Position numbers and translations under genes: made by a program | NCBI RefSeq assembly: GCF_022012415.1 | Contig: NZ_JAKLTR010000026.1 | Location: 1 to 64,000, forward strand | Source of the DNA: Terrimonas ginsenosidimutans | GTDB taxonomy: Bacteria > Bacteroidota > Bacteroidia > Chitinophagales > Chitinophagaceae | DNA length: 64,000 bases | Direction: 5' to 3' | Shown: positions 1 through 8,875 of the stretch, piece by piece | Position numbering within the stretch: the stretch's first letter is position 1 | Layout: the number at the start of each line of letters is the position of its first letter | The notes under the pieces: generated by a model | What the model was told of the DNA's origin: nothing | Database searches by the model: none | The model's input: the letters and a program-made list of their open reading frames with translations, nothing else

Positions 1-160
1 AAAAGCGCCCTTGCCCGTCCGGCAAAAAAAGTATACGGAGTCTTTCGACCTCCCGTCGAAAGGAGCATTGCCCTCCGGCAAAAAATGCAAACAGAGTCTT
101 CACGGCACCACCTCGAAAAAAAAGCGCCCCTTTGCCCGCCCGGCAAACCTCCCACTCATA
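1..160. repeat. Array of ~60-bp double-hairpin repeat units (family H)
   Basis: Roughly two and a half diverged units. Each has a GTAAAC/GCAAAC-GAGTCTT segment, a TCGACCTCCCGTCGA mini-hairpin or a degraded version, an A-rich run, then GCGCCCTTGCC and a second mini-hairpin of TTGCC/GGCAA type. The same units occur in opposite orientation at 52300-52560 and in part near 53140-53215 and 53590-53680. The array probably continues beyond the left edge. Short open frames across it are by-products of the repeat. Confidence 0.8.
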
Positions 161-162
161 AC

Positions 163-204
163 AAGAAAGCCCTCCAATCAAAGACTGGAAGGCTTTCTTT
201 AAAG
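163..204 (-). terminator. Rho-independent terminator of the Fe-S carrier gene
   Basis: Inverted repeat AAGAAAGCCCTCCA / TGGAAGGCTTTCTT (one mismatch) with a short loop. It is T-rich on both sides and sits 16 bp downstream of the stop of the minus-strand gene at 220-564. Confidence 0.7.
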
Positions 205-219
205 TAAAACACAATGTTT

Positions 220-564
220 TTAAACTGCAAAGCTGGTACCGCAGCCGCAGGTATTGCTCGCATTCGGATTTTTAAATGTAAACCCACGGTTGTTCAACCC
301 ATCCAGCCAATCAACCTGCATTCCGTACAGGTAAATCTCATGCGAACGGTTCATTACGCACGCTATTCCTTCGATCTCAAACTCCTGGTCATTCTCCTGC
401 TTTTGATCAAACCCTAGTATGTAGGACATGCCTGAACAGCCGCCGCCTTTTACACCAACCCGCAACACCTGGGTTTTATCAAACCCGTCCTCACCCATCA
501 AACGATGTATTTCTTTAATTGCACCGGCAGTAAGGCTTACCGGCGTTATTGTTGTTGACTCCAT
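220..564 (-). CDS. A-type iron-sulfur carrier / assembly protein (HesB/IscA/ErpA family)
   Basis: Small cytosolic carrier (114 aa) that receives Fe-S clusters and passes them to apo-proteins. The three family cysteines are present: Cys43 in GGGCSG and Cys106/Cys108 in the C-terminal CGCG motif. Length matches the IscA/SufA/ErpA family. The ATG at 564 is chosen because the 20 residues encoded upstream in frame are unlike the family. No suf or isc partner lies next to it, so whether it is IscA, SufA or ErpA cannot be decided here. It is divergent from the gene at 758, with a 193-bp shared upstream region. Confidence 0.9.
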   Translation of the reverse strand: MESTTITPVSLTAGAIKEIHRLMGEDGFDKTQVLRVGVKGGGCSGMSYILGFDQKQENDQEFEIEGIACVMNRSHEIYLYGMQVDWLDGLNNRGFTFKNPNASNTCGCGTSFAV

Positions 565-757
565 GGCACAAAAATAGTTAATTAAGCTACGTCGATCACA
601 CAAAACGGCCACTGTTAATACCAAACACGCCGTGTTTAACGAATATATGACAGTCGAAACAAGATTTTCTTTTTTAAAACGTTATGGTTCACGCAGTAAG
701 ATTATTCACTACATTCATCTTCTGAGTATCTTTATCACCTGTTAAAAACCAATCCCG

Positions 758-1270
758 ATGGATCAGAATGCAATCACTCTTCTTGTAGCCGTGCTGGCCC
801 TCTTAATCTCGTTCTATTCTTTTTTTCTTGTAAACAATCTCAGGAAAAAAAATGCGGCAGCAGCAGAGAAAGAAAACTTCTCCTCACGTCCATTACAGCT
901 TCAGGCCTATGAGCGCCTCGTGGTGCTTTCTGAACGGATCTCCATTCCCAATCTGGTAAGCCGCGCCAATCAACCCGGCTTTAATGCGCGTGATATGCAG
1001 ATGCTGCTGATCGAAAGCATCAAACAGGAATTTGAATACAATGCCTCCCAGCAGATCTATGTAAGTCCTGTCGGTTGGGAAGCGGTGAACAATCTCAAAG
1101 AACAGAATATGCTGATCATTAACCAGGTCGGCTCTACCCTTCCCCCTGACGCCACCGGCATCGAACTCAATAAACGCCTTCTTGAATTCGTGATGACACA
1201 AAAGAAAGGCACCTTGCATACGATCGTGCTTGAAGCGCTTAATTTTGAAGCGAAGAAGCTGATGAAGTGA
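758..1270 (+). CDS. Membrane-anchored conserved hypothetical protein
   Basis: 170 aa. Residues 5-27 form one hydrophobic segment, followed by a basic KKN stretch and a soluble helical domain, suggesting an N-terminal anchor with a cytoplasmic domain. The pattern resembles a Bacteroidota-restricted family of unknown function (possibly DUF7935; from memory, not searched). No catalytic motif is visible. The methylmalonyl-CoA mutase gene starts 65 bp downstream on the same strand, so the two may be cotranscribed, but the gap carries a trace of the heptad repeat. Function unknown. Confidence 0.75.
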   Translation: MDQNAITLLVAVLALLISFYSFFLVNNLRKKNAAAAEKENFSSRPLQLQAYERLVVLSERISIPNLVSRANQPGFNARDMQMLLIESIKQEFEYNASQQIYVSPVGWEAVNNLKEQNMLIINQVGSTLPPDATGIELNKRLLEFVMTQKKGTLHTIVLEALNFEAKKLMK

Positions 1271-1276
1271 GCGTGC

Positions 1277-1298
1277 ATTGACCGTTGACCGTTCAGCG
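1277..1298. repeat. Short trace of the CCGTTGA heptad repeat
   Basis: About three 7-bp words (TTGACCG TTGACCG TTCAGCG) directly after the stop of the gene at 758-1270. They belong to the same word family as the long arrays at 16304-16519 and 19491-19860. Confidence 0.6.
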
Positions 1299-1335
1299 CA
1301 CACACTGCTAACAATCACTCAGAAACCCTTAACCC

Positions 1336-2901
1336 ATGTCCGAAGAAAAAAAAGTGCAGACTGATTCAGGGATTGAGATTGACCGCCTGTACACTGTCGA
1401 TTCGCCACATAATAGTCCTCCGGCCGATCAGCCCGGAGAATACCCTTTTACACGCGGTGTTCAGCCAGACATGTATCGGGGTAAGCTATGGACGATGAGG
1501 CAATATGCTGGTTTTTCTACCGCTGAAGAAAGTAATAAACGATATCATTATCTTCTTTCACAGGGTGTGATGGGGTTGAGTGTTGCATTCGATCTCCCAA
1601 CTCAGATCGGGTATGACAGCGATCATGCGCTGTCGGAAGGCGAAGTGGGAAAGGTAGGTGTAGCGATCGATAGCATTGAAGACATGGCAACCCTGTTCAA
1701 AGGGATCCGGCTGGAGGATGTTTCCACCTCCATGACGATCAATGCGACCGGCTACATCCTGCTTTCATTGTACGTAGCGCTTGCCAAACAGCAGGGGGCC
1801 GATCTGAAAAAGATCTCCGGCACCATTCAGAATGATATCCTGAAAGAATATGCCGCCCGCGGCACTTATATCTATCCGCCAAAACCTTCCATGCGGATCA
1901 TAACCGACATATTTGAATGGTGCGCATCCGATCTTCCCAAATGGAACACGATCTCTATCTCCGGATATCATATCCGTGAAGCAGGCTCAACAGCCGTGCA
2001 GGAGATCGCATTTACCCTCAGTAACGGGAAAGCCTATGTGCAGGCCGCGCAGGAAAAGGGACTTGATATAAATGTTTTTGGCAAACGCCTCTCCTTCTTT
2101 TTCAATGCACACAATAACCTGTTTGAAGAAGTCGCCAAATTCCGCGCCGCGAGACGCATGTGGGCAAAGATGATGAAGAGCCTTGGTGCGACCGATCCGA
2201 AAGCCATGATGCTGCGCTTTCACACACAGACCGGAGGCAGCACCCTAACGGCCCAACAACCGATGAATAACATTTCAAGGGTAACCATACAAAGCCTCGC
2301 CGCTGTATTGGGCGGCACGCAGTCACTTCACACCAACGGGTATGACGAAGCCCTGAGCCTTCCAACGGAAGAGGCTGCACGGATCGCATTGCGTACCCAG
2401 CAGATCGTCGCCTTCGAAAGTGGCGCTCCTGACACGGTTGATCCGCTGGCCGGTTCGTATTTCATAGAATCAATGACCAATGAAGTCGAAGAAGCTGCGT
2501 GGAAGCTGATCGAAAAGATCGACGCAATGGGCGGAAGTGTGTCTGCCATTGAACAGGGTTTCATCCAGGATGAGATCGCGCGAAGCGCATATGAATACCA
2601 ACGCCAGATCGAATCAAATGAAAAGATCATCGTTGGTGTAAATAAATTCCAGGTAAAAGAAGACGGCTCCATTCCCATTTTCAAAATTGATGACAGCATA
2701 AGAACCTTACAGAGTGAAAAACTTGCACAGTTACGCGCCAATCGCGACAATGCAAAAGTGGATCAGTGCCTTCAATTACTCAATGACCATGTTGTGAGCG
2801 GGCAAAACATCATGCCGGCTGTCATAGAAGCGGTGGAAAATAAATGCACTCTCGGGGAGATCGCGGATACGCTGAGGGAGGTGTATGGGGAGTACAGGTG
2901 A
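1336..2901 (+). CDS. Methylmalonyl-CoA mutase, catalytic (large, substrate-binding) subunit without B12 domain
   Basis: 521-aa TIM-barrel chain of the adenosylcobalamin-dependent acyl-CoA mutases, which interconvert methylmalonyl-CoA and succinyl-CoA. Residues matching those that bind substrate in the Propionibacterium enzyme are present: Tyr57 in RQYAGF (Y89), Gln165 in TIQNDILKE (Q197), Arg175 (R207) and His212 in SGYH (H244). The Tyr/Arg pair distinguishes methylmalonyl-CoA from isobutyryl-CoA mutases, which have Phe/Gln. The chain ends where the C-terminal B12-binding domain with its DxHxxG motif would begin, so it needs a separate B12 subunit or is a non-catalytic partner chain; neither is in this window. 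Substrate is inferred from these residues alone. Confidence 0.9.
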   Translation: MSEEKKVQTDSGIEIDRLYTVDSPHNSPPADQPGEYPFTRGVQPDMYRGKLWTMRQYAGFSTAEESNKRYHYLLSQGVMGLSVAFDLPTQIGYDSDHALSEGEVGKVGVAIDSIEDMATLFKGIRLEDVSTSMTINATGYILLSLYVALAKQQGADLKKISGTIQNDILKEYAARGTYIYPPKPSMRIITDIFEWCASDLPKWNTISISGYHIREAGSTAVQEIAFTLSNGKAYVQAAQEKGLDINVFGKRLSFFFNAHNNLFEEVAKFRAARRMWAKMMKSLGATDPKAMMLRFHTQTGGSTLTAQQPMNNISRVTIQSLAAVLGGTQSLHTNGYDEALSLPTEEAARIALRTQQIVAFESGAPDTVDPLAGSYFIESMTNEVEEAAWKLIEKIDAMGGSVSAIEQGFIQDEIARSAYEYQRQIESNEKIIVGVNKFQVKEDGSIPIFKIDDSIRTLQSEKLAQLRANRDNAKVDQCLQLLNDHVVSGQNIMPAVIEAVENKCTLGEIADTLREVYGEYR

Positions 2902-2907
2902 AGTTTG

Positions 2908-3043
2908 AGAGTTCAGGAGGTTCCATAAGTTCCATAGGTTTCAGAGGTTCCATACGTTTTATGCCCGGGATATTATTCTCTCATCGGCGCTAAAACTTAT
3001 GGAACCTCTGAAACTTATGAAACCTTGCAAACCTTTTACGGCT
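2908..3043. repeat. Inverted pair of 9-bp-period arrays (GGTTCCATA family)
   Basis: The left arm (about 2915-2960) is built from 9-bp words such as GGTTCCATA, AGTTCCATA and GGTTTCAGA. The right arm (about 2992-3040) carries the reverse complements (AACTTATGG, AACCTCTGA, AACTTATGA). A unique ~30-bp spacer separates them. It follows the mutase stop and could fold as a long hairpin, but there is no simple U-tract. The same word family recurs at 55931-56013. Confidence 0.8.
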
Positions 3044-3075
3044 CATCATTTGCATTACCTCCCCAAACTTCTACT

Positions 3076-3288
3076 ATGAAAGCATTTGGCATTATCCTCA
3101 TCGTTGTGGGTATTTTCATGCTGATCTACCGCGGATTCAGTGTGCAAACTGAAAAGAAAGTGATCGATATCGGGCCTGTTGAAGTGAATAAAAAGGAAAA
3201 CAAATGGATCGGTTGGCCGGTATATGCCGGGGGATTGGCCATTGTGGCGGGTGTACTGATAGTTGTCGGGCAAAGTAAAAAGAAGTAA
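3076..3288 (+). CDS. Small two-segment membrane protein of unknown function
   Basis: 70 aa from the ATG at 3076; the in-frame ATG at 3025 lies inside the preceding inverted repeat and is disfavoured. There are two hydrophobic segments (about residues 1-20 and 45-64) separated by a charged stretch, and a KKK C-terminus. It loosely resembles small DUF3185-type membrane proteins. No functional motif is visible. Confidence 0.6.
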   Translation: MKAFGIILIVVGIFMLIYRGFSVQTEKKVIDIGPVEVNKKENKWIGWPVYAGGLAIVAGVLIVVGQSKKK

Positions 3289-3420
3289 GGCCGATCTTCT
3301 GGCCAGCATATACCGCTCCGTATCCACGGTAGAGAGCGGTGTTCCTGTTTTTTGATCGTTCGAGGTTATATTTGTCCGGCCCTTCAGGGGTGTTCATCCG
3401 TTAATCACAAATTGAATCCC

Positions 3421-5235
3421 GTGCGTTCAACATTCATCAGCGGCTTTCTTGCTGTCAGCCTTTTATTTTGCGTCAATGCTGAGGCCCAGCTTACTCAATA
3501 TAAAGACCCGGCAGGCACTTTCCGGCTGACCCATCCGGCTGAATGGAAAACCGGCTCGCCGAAAGGTAATGCCCGCCTATCCTTACTGCTGCCTTCCGGA
3601 GAGAGCAAAAAAAGTGATGCACCCATCGTTCAGGTGACGGTTATCAACCTCGGCGCGGGATACGAGGATATTTCAGTGAGAGAGCTTGCATCCATAGAGG
3701 AAAAAATGGTCAGATCACAAAGTATCCAGGGAGTGAAAATTGAGGTATTAAAGTCTTCATTTAAAACCATTAATGGCCGCGAATGGTGGCTGCTTGAATA
3801 CTCACTTCAGAACGGTAAAAAGAATAACAGGAGCGCTGTTTATAAAACGATCTTTAATAAAAATGCGTATGAACTCGTGTACAATGCACCGGAAGATGAG
3901 TTCGCTGCTTTTGCCGGACAGGTAAATGAAATACCACAGAGCTTCCTGTTTGGCACCGATGATCTGACAGCATCTGCCGGAAAGACATCTTCACCTGTTC
4001 AGGGGACCCCGCTGCGGAACCCGATCATTATTTCGCCGGCGGTGAAGATGATCGATGCTGACAAGGCCAGCCCGTTCGTGTTAGGTTATGCCGTGATCGA
4101 AAAAGGAATGGAGCAGGCAGTAATCGACCGCCAGGGCGAAATGATCCTTCCATGGGGCTACTATAGTTTTAACAGCTCTACGATCGGCTATCGCTCAGGC
4201 GAAGTACCTCCCACCCACTTTTTCAGCTTCTATGATCTGAAGCAGGGTAAGCTTGGGTTTATCACCAGAAGCGGGCAGGTGGTGAGAACCGACCTCTTTC
4301 AATTTGATACTTATTTTAACGCAGAAGGAAAGGCCATCGCCTCTGGCCATCCCTCACAGGGAAATGATAGGTTCATTATCGATTCTACCGGAAAAAAAAT
4401 ACCCTTCCGAAAGCTTGCGCCTGATAGCACAGAGTCAATGTCATGGGACATAAGGGATTTCCGCACGCCGTTCCCCTTCCGCCCGGCAACCACCAAACCG
4501 GGTGATAAGAAGTTTGGATATATGGATGTAGTGACCGGAAAATTCATGATCCCTCAAAAGTTTGACACTGCTACGAAGTTTGATGAAGGGCTGGCAATGA
4601 TTGCCCGGCGTGATCAGGCTGGTAATATGAAATGGGGAATAGTTGATCGTAAAGGCAATATGATCGCAGAACCGCAATACGCAAGCGAGCCCAGGCCCTA
4701 CTCTTCAGGACTGTCACTCCTTGTGCCGATCGATAAGACCGAATTCTGCGCTGCATTTATTGACGTAAAAGGTGGTATTAAATTCAGGCTGGAAACAAAA
4801 GAATACGGAGCGGCTGTTGTAAGATCCTTATCGAATGGCTATACAACCTTCAGGGGACGAAATGAGGAAAGTTTCGTGCTAGATTCCACCGGAACAGTTT
4901 ACACGATCGATGCGTTTCTGAAAAAATTGAATGTTCCCTCAGATATCCCCCAATTATACATCCATGAATTTGCCAACGACCGGCTTTACCTGATGGTGAA
5001 TGGTCACTCAGATCAACTTCCCGGCACAATGGTCGTAAATGTTCAAACAGGAAAATACCAGGTGTTTGAGACAAGGCAGATCCGTGGTCATGAATTCGAT
5101 CCCGAATCCAGGTTGAGGTATTATACGCACTATGAAAGGTCCGCAGACGGCAGGCGTATGGAAAAAATTGCCGAAGGTTATGTAAACGAAGACAATCAGA
5201 TCGTAATTCTGACAGGTAAGAAAGTTGCCCGGTAA
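3421..5235 (+). CDS. Secreted WG (KWG)-repeat protein
   Basis: About 604 aa from the GTG at 3421, which begins a clean signal peptide (hydrophobic run ending NAEAQ). An ATG 69 bp upstream would place a non-signal extension before it. The N-terminal ~170 residues (YKDPAGTFRLTHPAEWK and on) look like a PsbP/DcrB-type domain. After that come WG-like repeats, for example KLGFITRSGQVV, KFGYMDVVTGKFMIPQKF and KWGIVDRKGNMIAEPQY. Such repeats usually form extracytoplasmic beta structures of unknown binding role. It converges on glnS. Confidence 0.8.
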   Translation: MRSTFISGFLAVSLLFCVNAEAQLTQYKDPAGTFRLTHPAEWKTGSPKGNARLSLLLPSGESKKSDAPIVQVTVINLGAGYEDISVRELASIEEKMVRSQSIQGVKIEVLKSSFKTINGREWWLLEYSLQNGKKNNRSAVYKTIFNKNAYELVYNAPEDEFAAFAGQVNEIPQSFLFGTDDLTASAGKTSSPVQGTPLRNPIIISPAVKMIDADKASPFVLGYAVIEKGMEQAVIDRQGEMILPWGYYSFNSSTIGYRSGEVPPTHFFSFYDLKQGKLGFITRSGQVVRTDLFQFDTYFNAEGKAIASGHPSQGNDRFIIDSTGKKIPFRKLAPDSTESMSWDIRDFRTPFPFRPATTKPGDKKFGYMDVVTGKFMIPQKFDTATKFDEGLAMIARRDQAGNMKWGIVDRKGNMIAEPQYASEPRPYSSGLSLLVPIDKTEFCAAFIDVKGGIKFRLETKEYGAAVVRSLSNGYTTFRGRNEESFVLDSTGTVYTIDAFLKKLNVPSDIPQLYIHEFANDRLYLMVNGHSDQLPGTMVVNVQTGKYQVFETRQIRGHEFDPESRLRYYTHYERSADGRRMEKIAEGYVNEDNQIVILTGKKVAR

Positions 5236-5320
5236 TCGGTGAGCGCTCATTCGCGCACCACATACGCATGTTTTAGCGGATCAGCGCAGGCTGCAGCTCC
5301 TTTGCTGTGTATCCAACGAA

Positions 5321-5355
5321 AAAGGGTGTTCCGGTTCACCCTGAAACACCCCTTT
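5321..5355. terminator. Likely bidirectional terminator between convergent genes
   Basis: AAAGGGTGTT / AACACCCCTTT inverted repeat with one bulged base, lying between the stops of the WG-repeat gene (+) and glnS (-). The T-tract is weak in both directions. Confidence 0.45.
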
Positions 5356-5373
5356 CCTATTCTTGACAATTAC

Positions 5374-7044
5374 TTATTTCCCCTGCGGCTTCCAACTGTC
5401 TTTCAATCCAACGGTACGGTTGAAAACCATTCCACTCGTGCTGCTATCCTTATCCAGTACAAAATATCCTTTACGGATGAACTGATAAGCTTCATTAAAT
5501 TTTGCATTTTTCAATGCCGGTTCCGCGTATACAGATTTGACCACCTGCAATGAATCGGGATTGATATAATCTTTAAAGTCGCCTTCTTCATTTGCCGGAT
5601 TCTCTACCTTGAACAACCTGTCGTACAACCTGATCTCGGCTGTCACTGCATGTTTTACACTAACCCAGTGCAGGGTGCCTTTCACATTGATCCCGGATGT
5701 ATCCTCCCCGCTTTTACTCTCAGGAATATACGTACAATGCAGTTCGGTCACATTACCCTCAGCATCTTTGATCACCTCTTCACATTTGATGATATAGGCA
5801 GATTTAAGGCGTACCATTTGTCCGGGTGCCAGGCGGAAATATTTCTTGGGAGGATTCTCCATAAAATCTTCACGCTCGATGAATATCTCTTTGCTGAATG
5901 GGATCTCTCTTTCGCCAGTCGCCGGATCTTCCGGGTTATTCTCACTCTTTAAAAACTCTTCATCCTTTGTATAGTTGGTGATCACCACTTTGACCGGATC
6001 AAACACCACCATTCTGCGAAGGGCGCTCTTATTGAGATCTTCTCTCACAAAAAATTCAAGTAATCCTACATCAACAATATTATCACGCTTGGCGATACCT
6101 GCGCGATCACTGAAGTCACGGATACTTTGTGCCGTGTAACCTCTGCGTCTCATACCGGAGATCGTGGGCATACGGGGATCATCCCAACCGGACACGTGTT
6201 TCTCATTGACCAGCTGCAGCAGTTTACGCTTGCTCATCACGGTATAGGTGAGGTTACGTCTGGCAAATTCGTATTGCTTACTGGGGAAGATCTCCAGTTT
6301 ATTGATCAGCCAGTCATACACTTCCCTGTGGGGAACGAATTCCAGTGTACAGATCGAATGCGTAATGTTTTCGAGTGAATCACTTTGCCCATGTGCAAAA
6401 TCATACATCGGGTAAATGCACCATGCATCTCCGGTGCGATGGTGATGCGCATGTTTGATACGATACAGGATCGGGTCACGCATCAGCATGTTTGACGATT
6501 CGATATCGATCTTCGCCCGCAGCACTTTTTCGCCGTCTTTATATTTGCCGGCACGCATATCTTCAAACAGTTGAAGGTTCTCTTCAATGCTGCGATCCGC
6601 ATATTTATTACGATGACCCGGCTGGGTCGGTGTTCCTTTTTGCTGTGCAATTTCTTCCGATGAGCTGTCATCCACATAAGCCAGACCATTTTTGATCAGC
6701 TTTACTGCGTATTCAAACAATTGCTCAAAATAATCCGAAGCATACAGCTCATTCTCCCATTCAAAGCCCAGCCAGCGTACATCATCCTTAATGCTTTCGA
6801 CGTACTCAGTTTCTTCTGTGGTTGGGTTGGTGTCATCAAAACGGAGATTGGTCGAACCGCCATATTTTTTAGCGAGACCAAAGTTGAGACAAATACTGGA
6901 AGCATGACCGATGTGCAGATAACCGTTGGGCTCCGGTGGGAACCGCGTCCTTATGGACTTATACTTACCGGCAGCAAGATCCGCTTCTACTATTTCTTCC
7001 AGAAAATTGAGGCTTCTTTCTTCTTTCTTTTCTTCGTGTGACAT
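5374..7044 (-). CDS. glnS: Glutamine--tRNA ligase
   Basis: Class I aminoacyl-tRNA synthetase (556 aa) charging tRNA-Gln with glutamine in the cytosol. The HIGH signature is at residues 44-47 inside PPEPNGYLHIGHA and the KMSKS-like VMSKRK is at 269-274. The C-terminal half has the anticodon-binding beta-barrels (from PVKVVITNYT onward). Length matches bacterial GlnRS. The ATG at 7044 is chosen because it starts a typical N-terminus; a TAnnTTTG -7 element lies only 7 bp upstream, so the mRNA may be nearly leaderless. It lies 59 bp downstream of the M28 peptidase gene on the same strand. Confidence 0.97.
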   Translation of the reverse strand: MSHEEKKEERSLNFLEEIVEADLAAGKYKSIRTRFPPEPNGYLHIGHASSICLNFGLAKKYGGSTNLRFDDTNPTTEETEYVESIKDDVRWLGFEWENELYASDYFEQLFEYAVKLIKNGLAYVDDSSSEEIAQQKGTPTQPGHRNKYADRSIEENLQLFEDMRAGKYKDGEKVLRAKIDIESSNMLMRDPILYRIKHAHHHRTGDAWCIYPMYDFAHGQSDSLENITHSICTLEFVPHREVYDWLINKLEIFPSKQYEFARRNLTYTVMSKRKLLQLVNEKHVSGWDDPRMPTISGMRRRGYTAQSIRDFSDRAGIAKRDNIVDVGLLEFFVREDLNKSALRRMVVFDPVKVVITNYTKDEEFLKSENNPEDPATGEREIPFSKEIFIEREDFMENPPKKYFRLAPGQMVRLKSAYIIKCEEVIKDAEGNVTELHCTYIPESKSGEDTSGINVKGTLHWVSVKHAVTAEIRLYDRLFKVENPANEEGDFKDYINPDSLQVVKSVYAEPALKNAKFNEAYQFIRKGYFVLDKDSSTSGMVFNRTVGLKDSWKPQGK

Positions 7045-7051
7045 AGGTCTG

Positions 7052-7059
7052 CAAATATA
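7052..7059 (-). promoter_or_regulatory. Bacteroidota -7 promoter element before glnS
   Basis: TATATTTG on the minus strand, an exact TAnnTTTG match, 7 bp upstream of the glnS ATG. It implies a very short or absent 5' leader if used. Confidence 0.5.
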
Positions 7060-7103
7060 ACAAAAACGCGAATGGAACGCTAATGGCCGCGAATAAACGC
7101 GTT

Positions 7104-8570
7104 CTATTCGCGCCAACGCCATTCGCCAGCAATCTGCAGCGGCTCTTTCAGGTTTGATTTCAGCATCAATTCTTTTGTTTCTGTATCTGAAAGTCTTTTT
7201 GCTTCAATTGTTGTTGCGTCGGCAAGGCCGTATACAAGCATCGTATTAAAACGAACCGTATTCTTCATACCTTTTTCATCAACGAGGCTGAAGTTATCAC
7301 AGTCGGCATGATAGCAAGGTCCGGCATTATTCGGAAGGCTTCCCCCTCCTGCCCCGCCTGTAGGAACACCATGGAGCATGAATGGCTGGTGATCGCTGTG
7401 CAGACCCGCGCCCGCCCTGAATGTATTTTTAAAGCTGGTATCGATAGATTGTGCGATGGTTCCGATGGCCTGGAACAATGATTTGCTGGCATCAGTCGTC
7501 GCTGAATATCCTTTGGGATCATTGGTCATATCGTAGTTCAGCATGAAGCGGATCTTATCAATGCTTTTGTCTTTTAATGCTTCGCGAACATAACTTTTTG
7601 AACCAAGCAGCCCTTCTTCTTCTCCCATGAACATAACAAACTCGATCGTTCTTTCTGGTTGCAGATTGAGCGCCTTGAAAGTCCTGGCCATATCCAGTAC
7701 GGAGAATGAGCCAATACCGTTATCGATCGCTCCTGTTGCAAGATCCCAGCTATCGAGGTGTCCGCCCACAACGATCTTTTCATTGGGTTTTGTTTTGCCC
7801 GGAATGGTAGCGATGACGTTCCTTGCTTTGATCATACCCGAGAAATTCGTAAGCTGGATGCGGGTAGACAGTTTTCCTGTTTTCAGTTTCTCACGAAGCG
7901 CGAGACCATCTTCTTTACCGATGCAAACCGCGGGGATCGGGATGAGTTTACCCGTAACAGAGGCCGTGCCTGTGAGCAGTACTCCGTTTGCCGCGGTATT
8001 GATGATAATGATCCCTTTTGCGCCATATTTGGTAGCGAGTGCCGTTTTCTCAGAGCGATGCAGGTTCTTCGAACCTTCCGGGGAACCCGGTAGAATACCC
8101 AGATATACGAGTGCGATCTTGCCTTTCACTTTTCCCGGGGCAGCAAGATAATCTGCTTCCAGGCCGTTTCCGATCTCTACCAGTTCGCCACTCACGTCGG
8201 ATTTTACGGGTGCATGTGCCAGGGATACAGATTTCACAGGAGCAAGGCTCTGCGCATCGGGTCCGATCGAAACCTGAATGGTATTTCTGCTCCAGCTTTC
8301 CACTTCAAAAGGCTGGAATCTTACATTCTCATATCCATATGATTTCAGCAGGTCAAATGCATATTGTTCCGCTTTTTTACCATTTTCTGAACCGGTAAGC
8401 CTGTGTCCGATCTTCGTTATAGCATCGCCCAGTGAGGAATAAGCTTTCGAATTCGTCAGCACCTCCTGGTTGATCTTTTCGAATACCTGGTTCCATTCCG
8501 GTTTAGATTGAGCTGTAGCAGTCAGCAGGCCAAAGCACGAAACTGCACCGGCCAGTAATACATTTCTCAT
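7104..8570 (-). CDS. Secreted M28-family metallopeptidase with PA domain (carboxypeptidase Q-like)
   Basis: 488 aa with a signal peptide (MRNVLLAGAVSCFGLLTATAQ). Residues ~130-230 match a protease-associated domain inserted before the catalytic core. Di-zinc ligand motifs are present in family order: GGHLDSWD, GAIDNG, the catalytic GEEEG, NYDMTND and CYHADCDN near the C-terminus. It probably hydrolyses dipeptides or trims peptides in the periplasm or outside the cell. It lies just upstream of glnS on the same strand, but the -7 element before glnS suggests separate transcription. Substrate unknown. Confidence 0.92.
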   Translation of the reverse strand: MRNVLLAGAVSCFGLLTATAQSKPEWNQVFEKINQEVLTNSKAYSSLGDAITKIGHRLTGSENGKKAEQYAFDLLKSYGYENVRFQPFEVESWSRNTIQVSIGPDAQSLAPVKSVSLAHAPVKSDVSGELVEIGNGLEADYLAAPGKVKGKIALVYLGILPGSPEGSKNLHRSEKTALATKYGAKGIIIINTAANGVLLTGTASVTGKLIPIPAVCIGKEDGLALREKLKTGKLSTRIQLTNFSGMIKARNVIATIPGKTKPNEKIVVGGHLDSWDLATGAIDNGIGSFSVLDMARTFKALNLQPERTIEFVMFMGEEEGLLGSKSYVREALKDKSIDKIRFMLNYDMTNDPKGYSATTDASKSLFQAIGTIAQSIDTSFKNTFRAGAGLHSDHQPFMLHGVPTGGAGGGSLPNNAGPCYHADCDNFSLVDEKGMKNTVRFNTMLVYGLADATTIEAKRLSDTETKELMLKSNLKEPLQIAGEWRWRE

Positions 8571-8875
8571 GAAGTGGGGTTTAAATGAGGGTCGAATATA
8601 TTGATAAATGGTCAGTTTTCGTTGCCCCTTATATGTCGGCCACCGGGATGATGCGTTTCCCCGCTAAAGGCTTATATCTTCACATTATCGAAATAAAATA
8701 CAGAGAACTCCTGTTTACCCCGGACAATGGACAACCCGTCAGCGGTAAAAGAAAAAAGGTTGGTCCGATCCCCAGACCGGCCAACCATCAATCTTACACT
8801 GACAAACAATCTCACCGAAAACAGTAGAATTTGCCAATGCTTCGAAAACTTTTCACTCTTTTTTTCACTTGCCCT
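8571..8875. other. Intergenic region without a supported gene
   Basis: 305 bp between the start of the M28 peptidase gene and the stop of the DUF6496 gene, both on the minus strand. One 80-codon plus-strand frame (8585-8827) has no recognisable domain or coding look. It presumably holds the peptidase promoter. Confidence 0.5.

Noticed and set aside
11-202. 63-codon plus-strand frame at the left edge
   Set aside because: Consists of family-H repeat units and runs into the terminator.
8585-8827. 80-codon plus-strand frame
   Set aside because: No domain, no signal, within the expected promoter region of the M28 peptidase gene.
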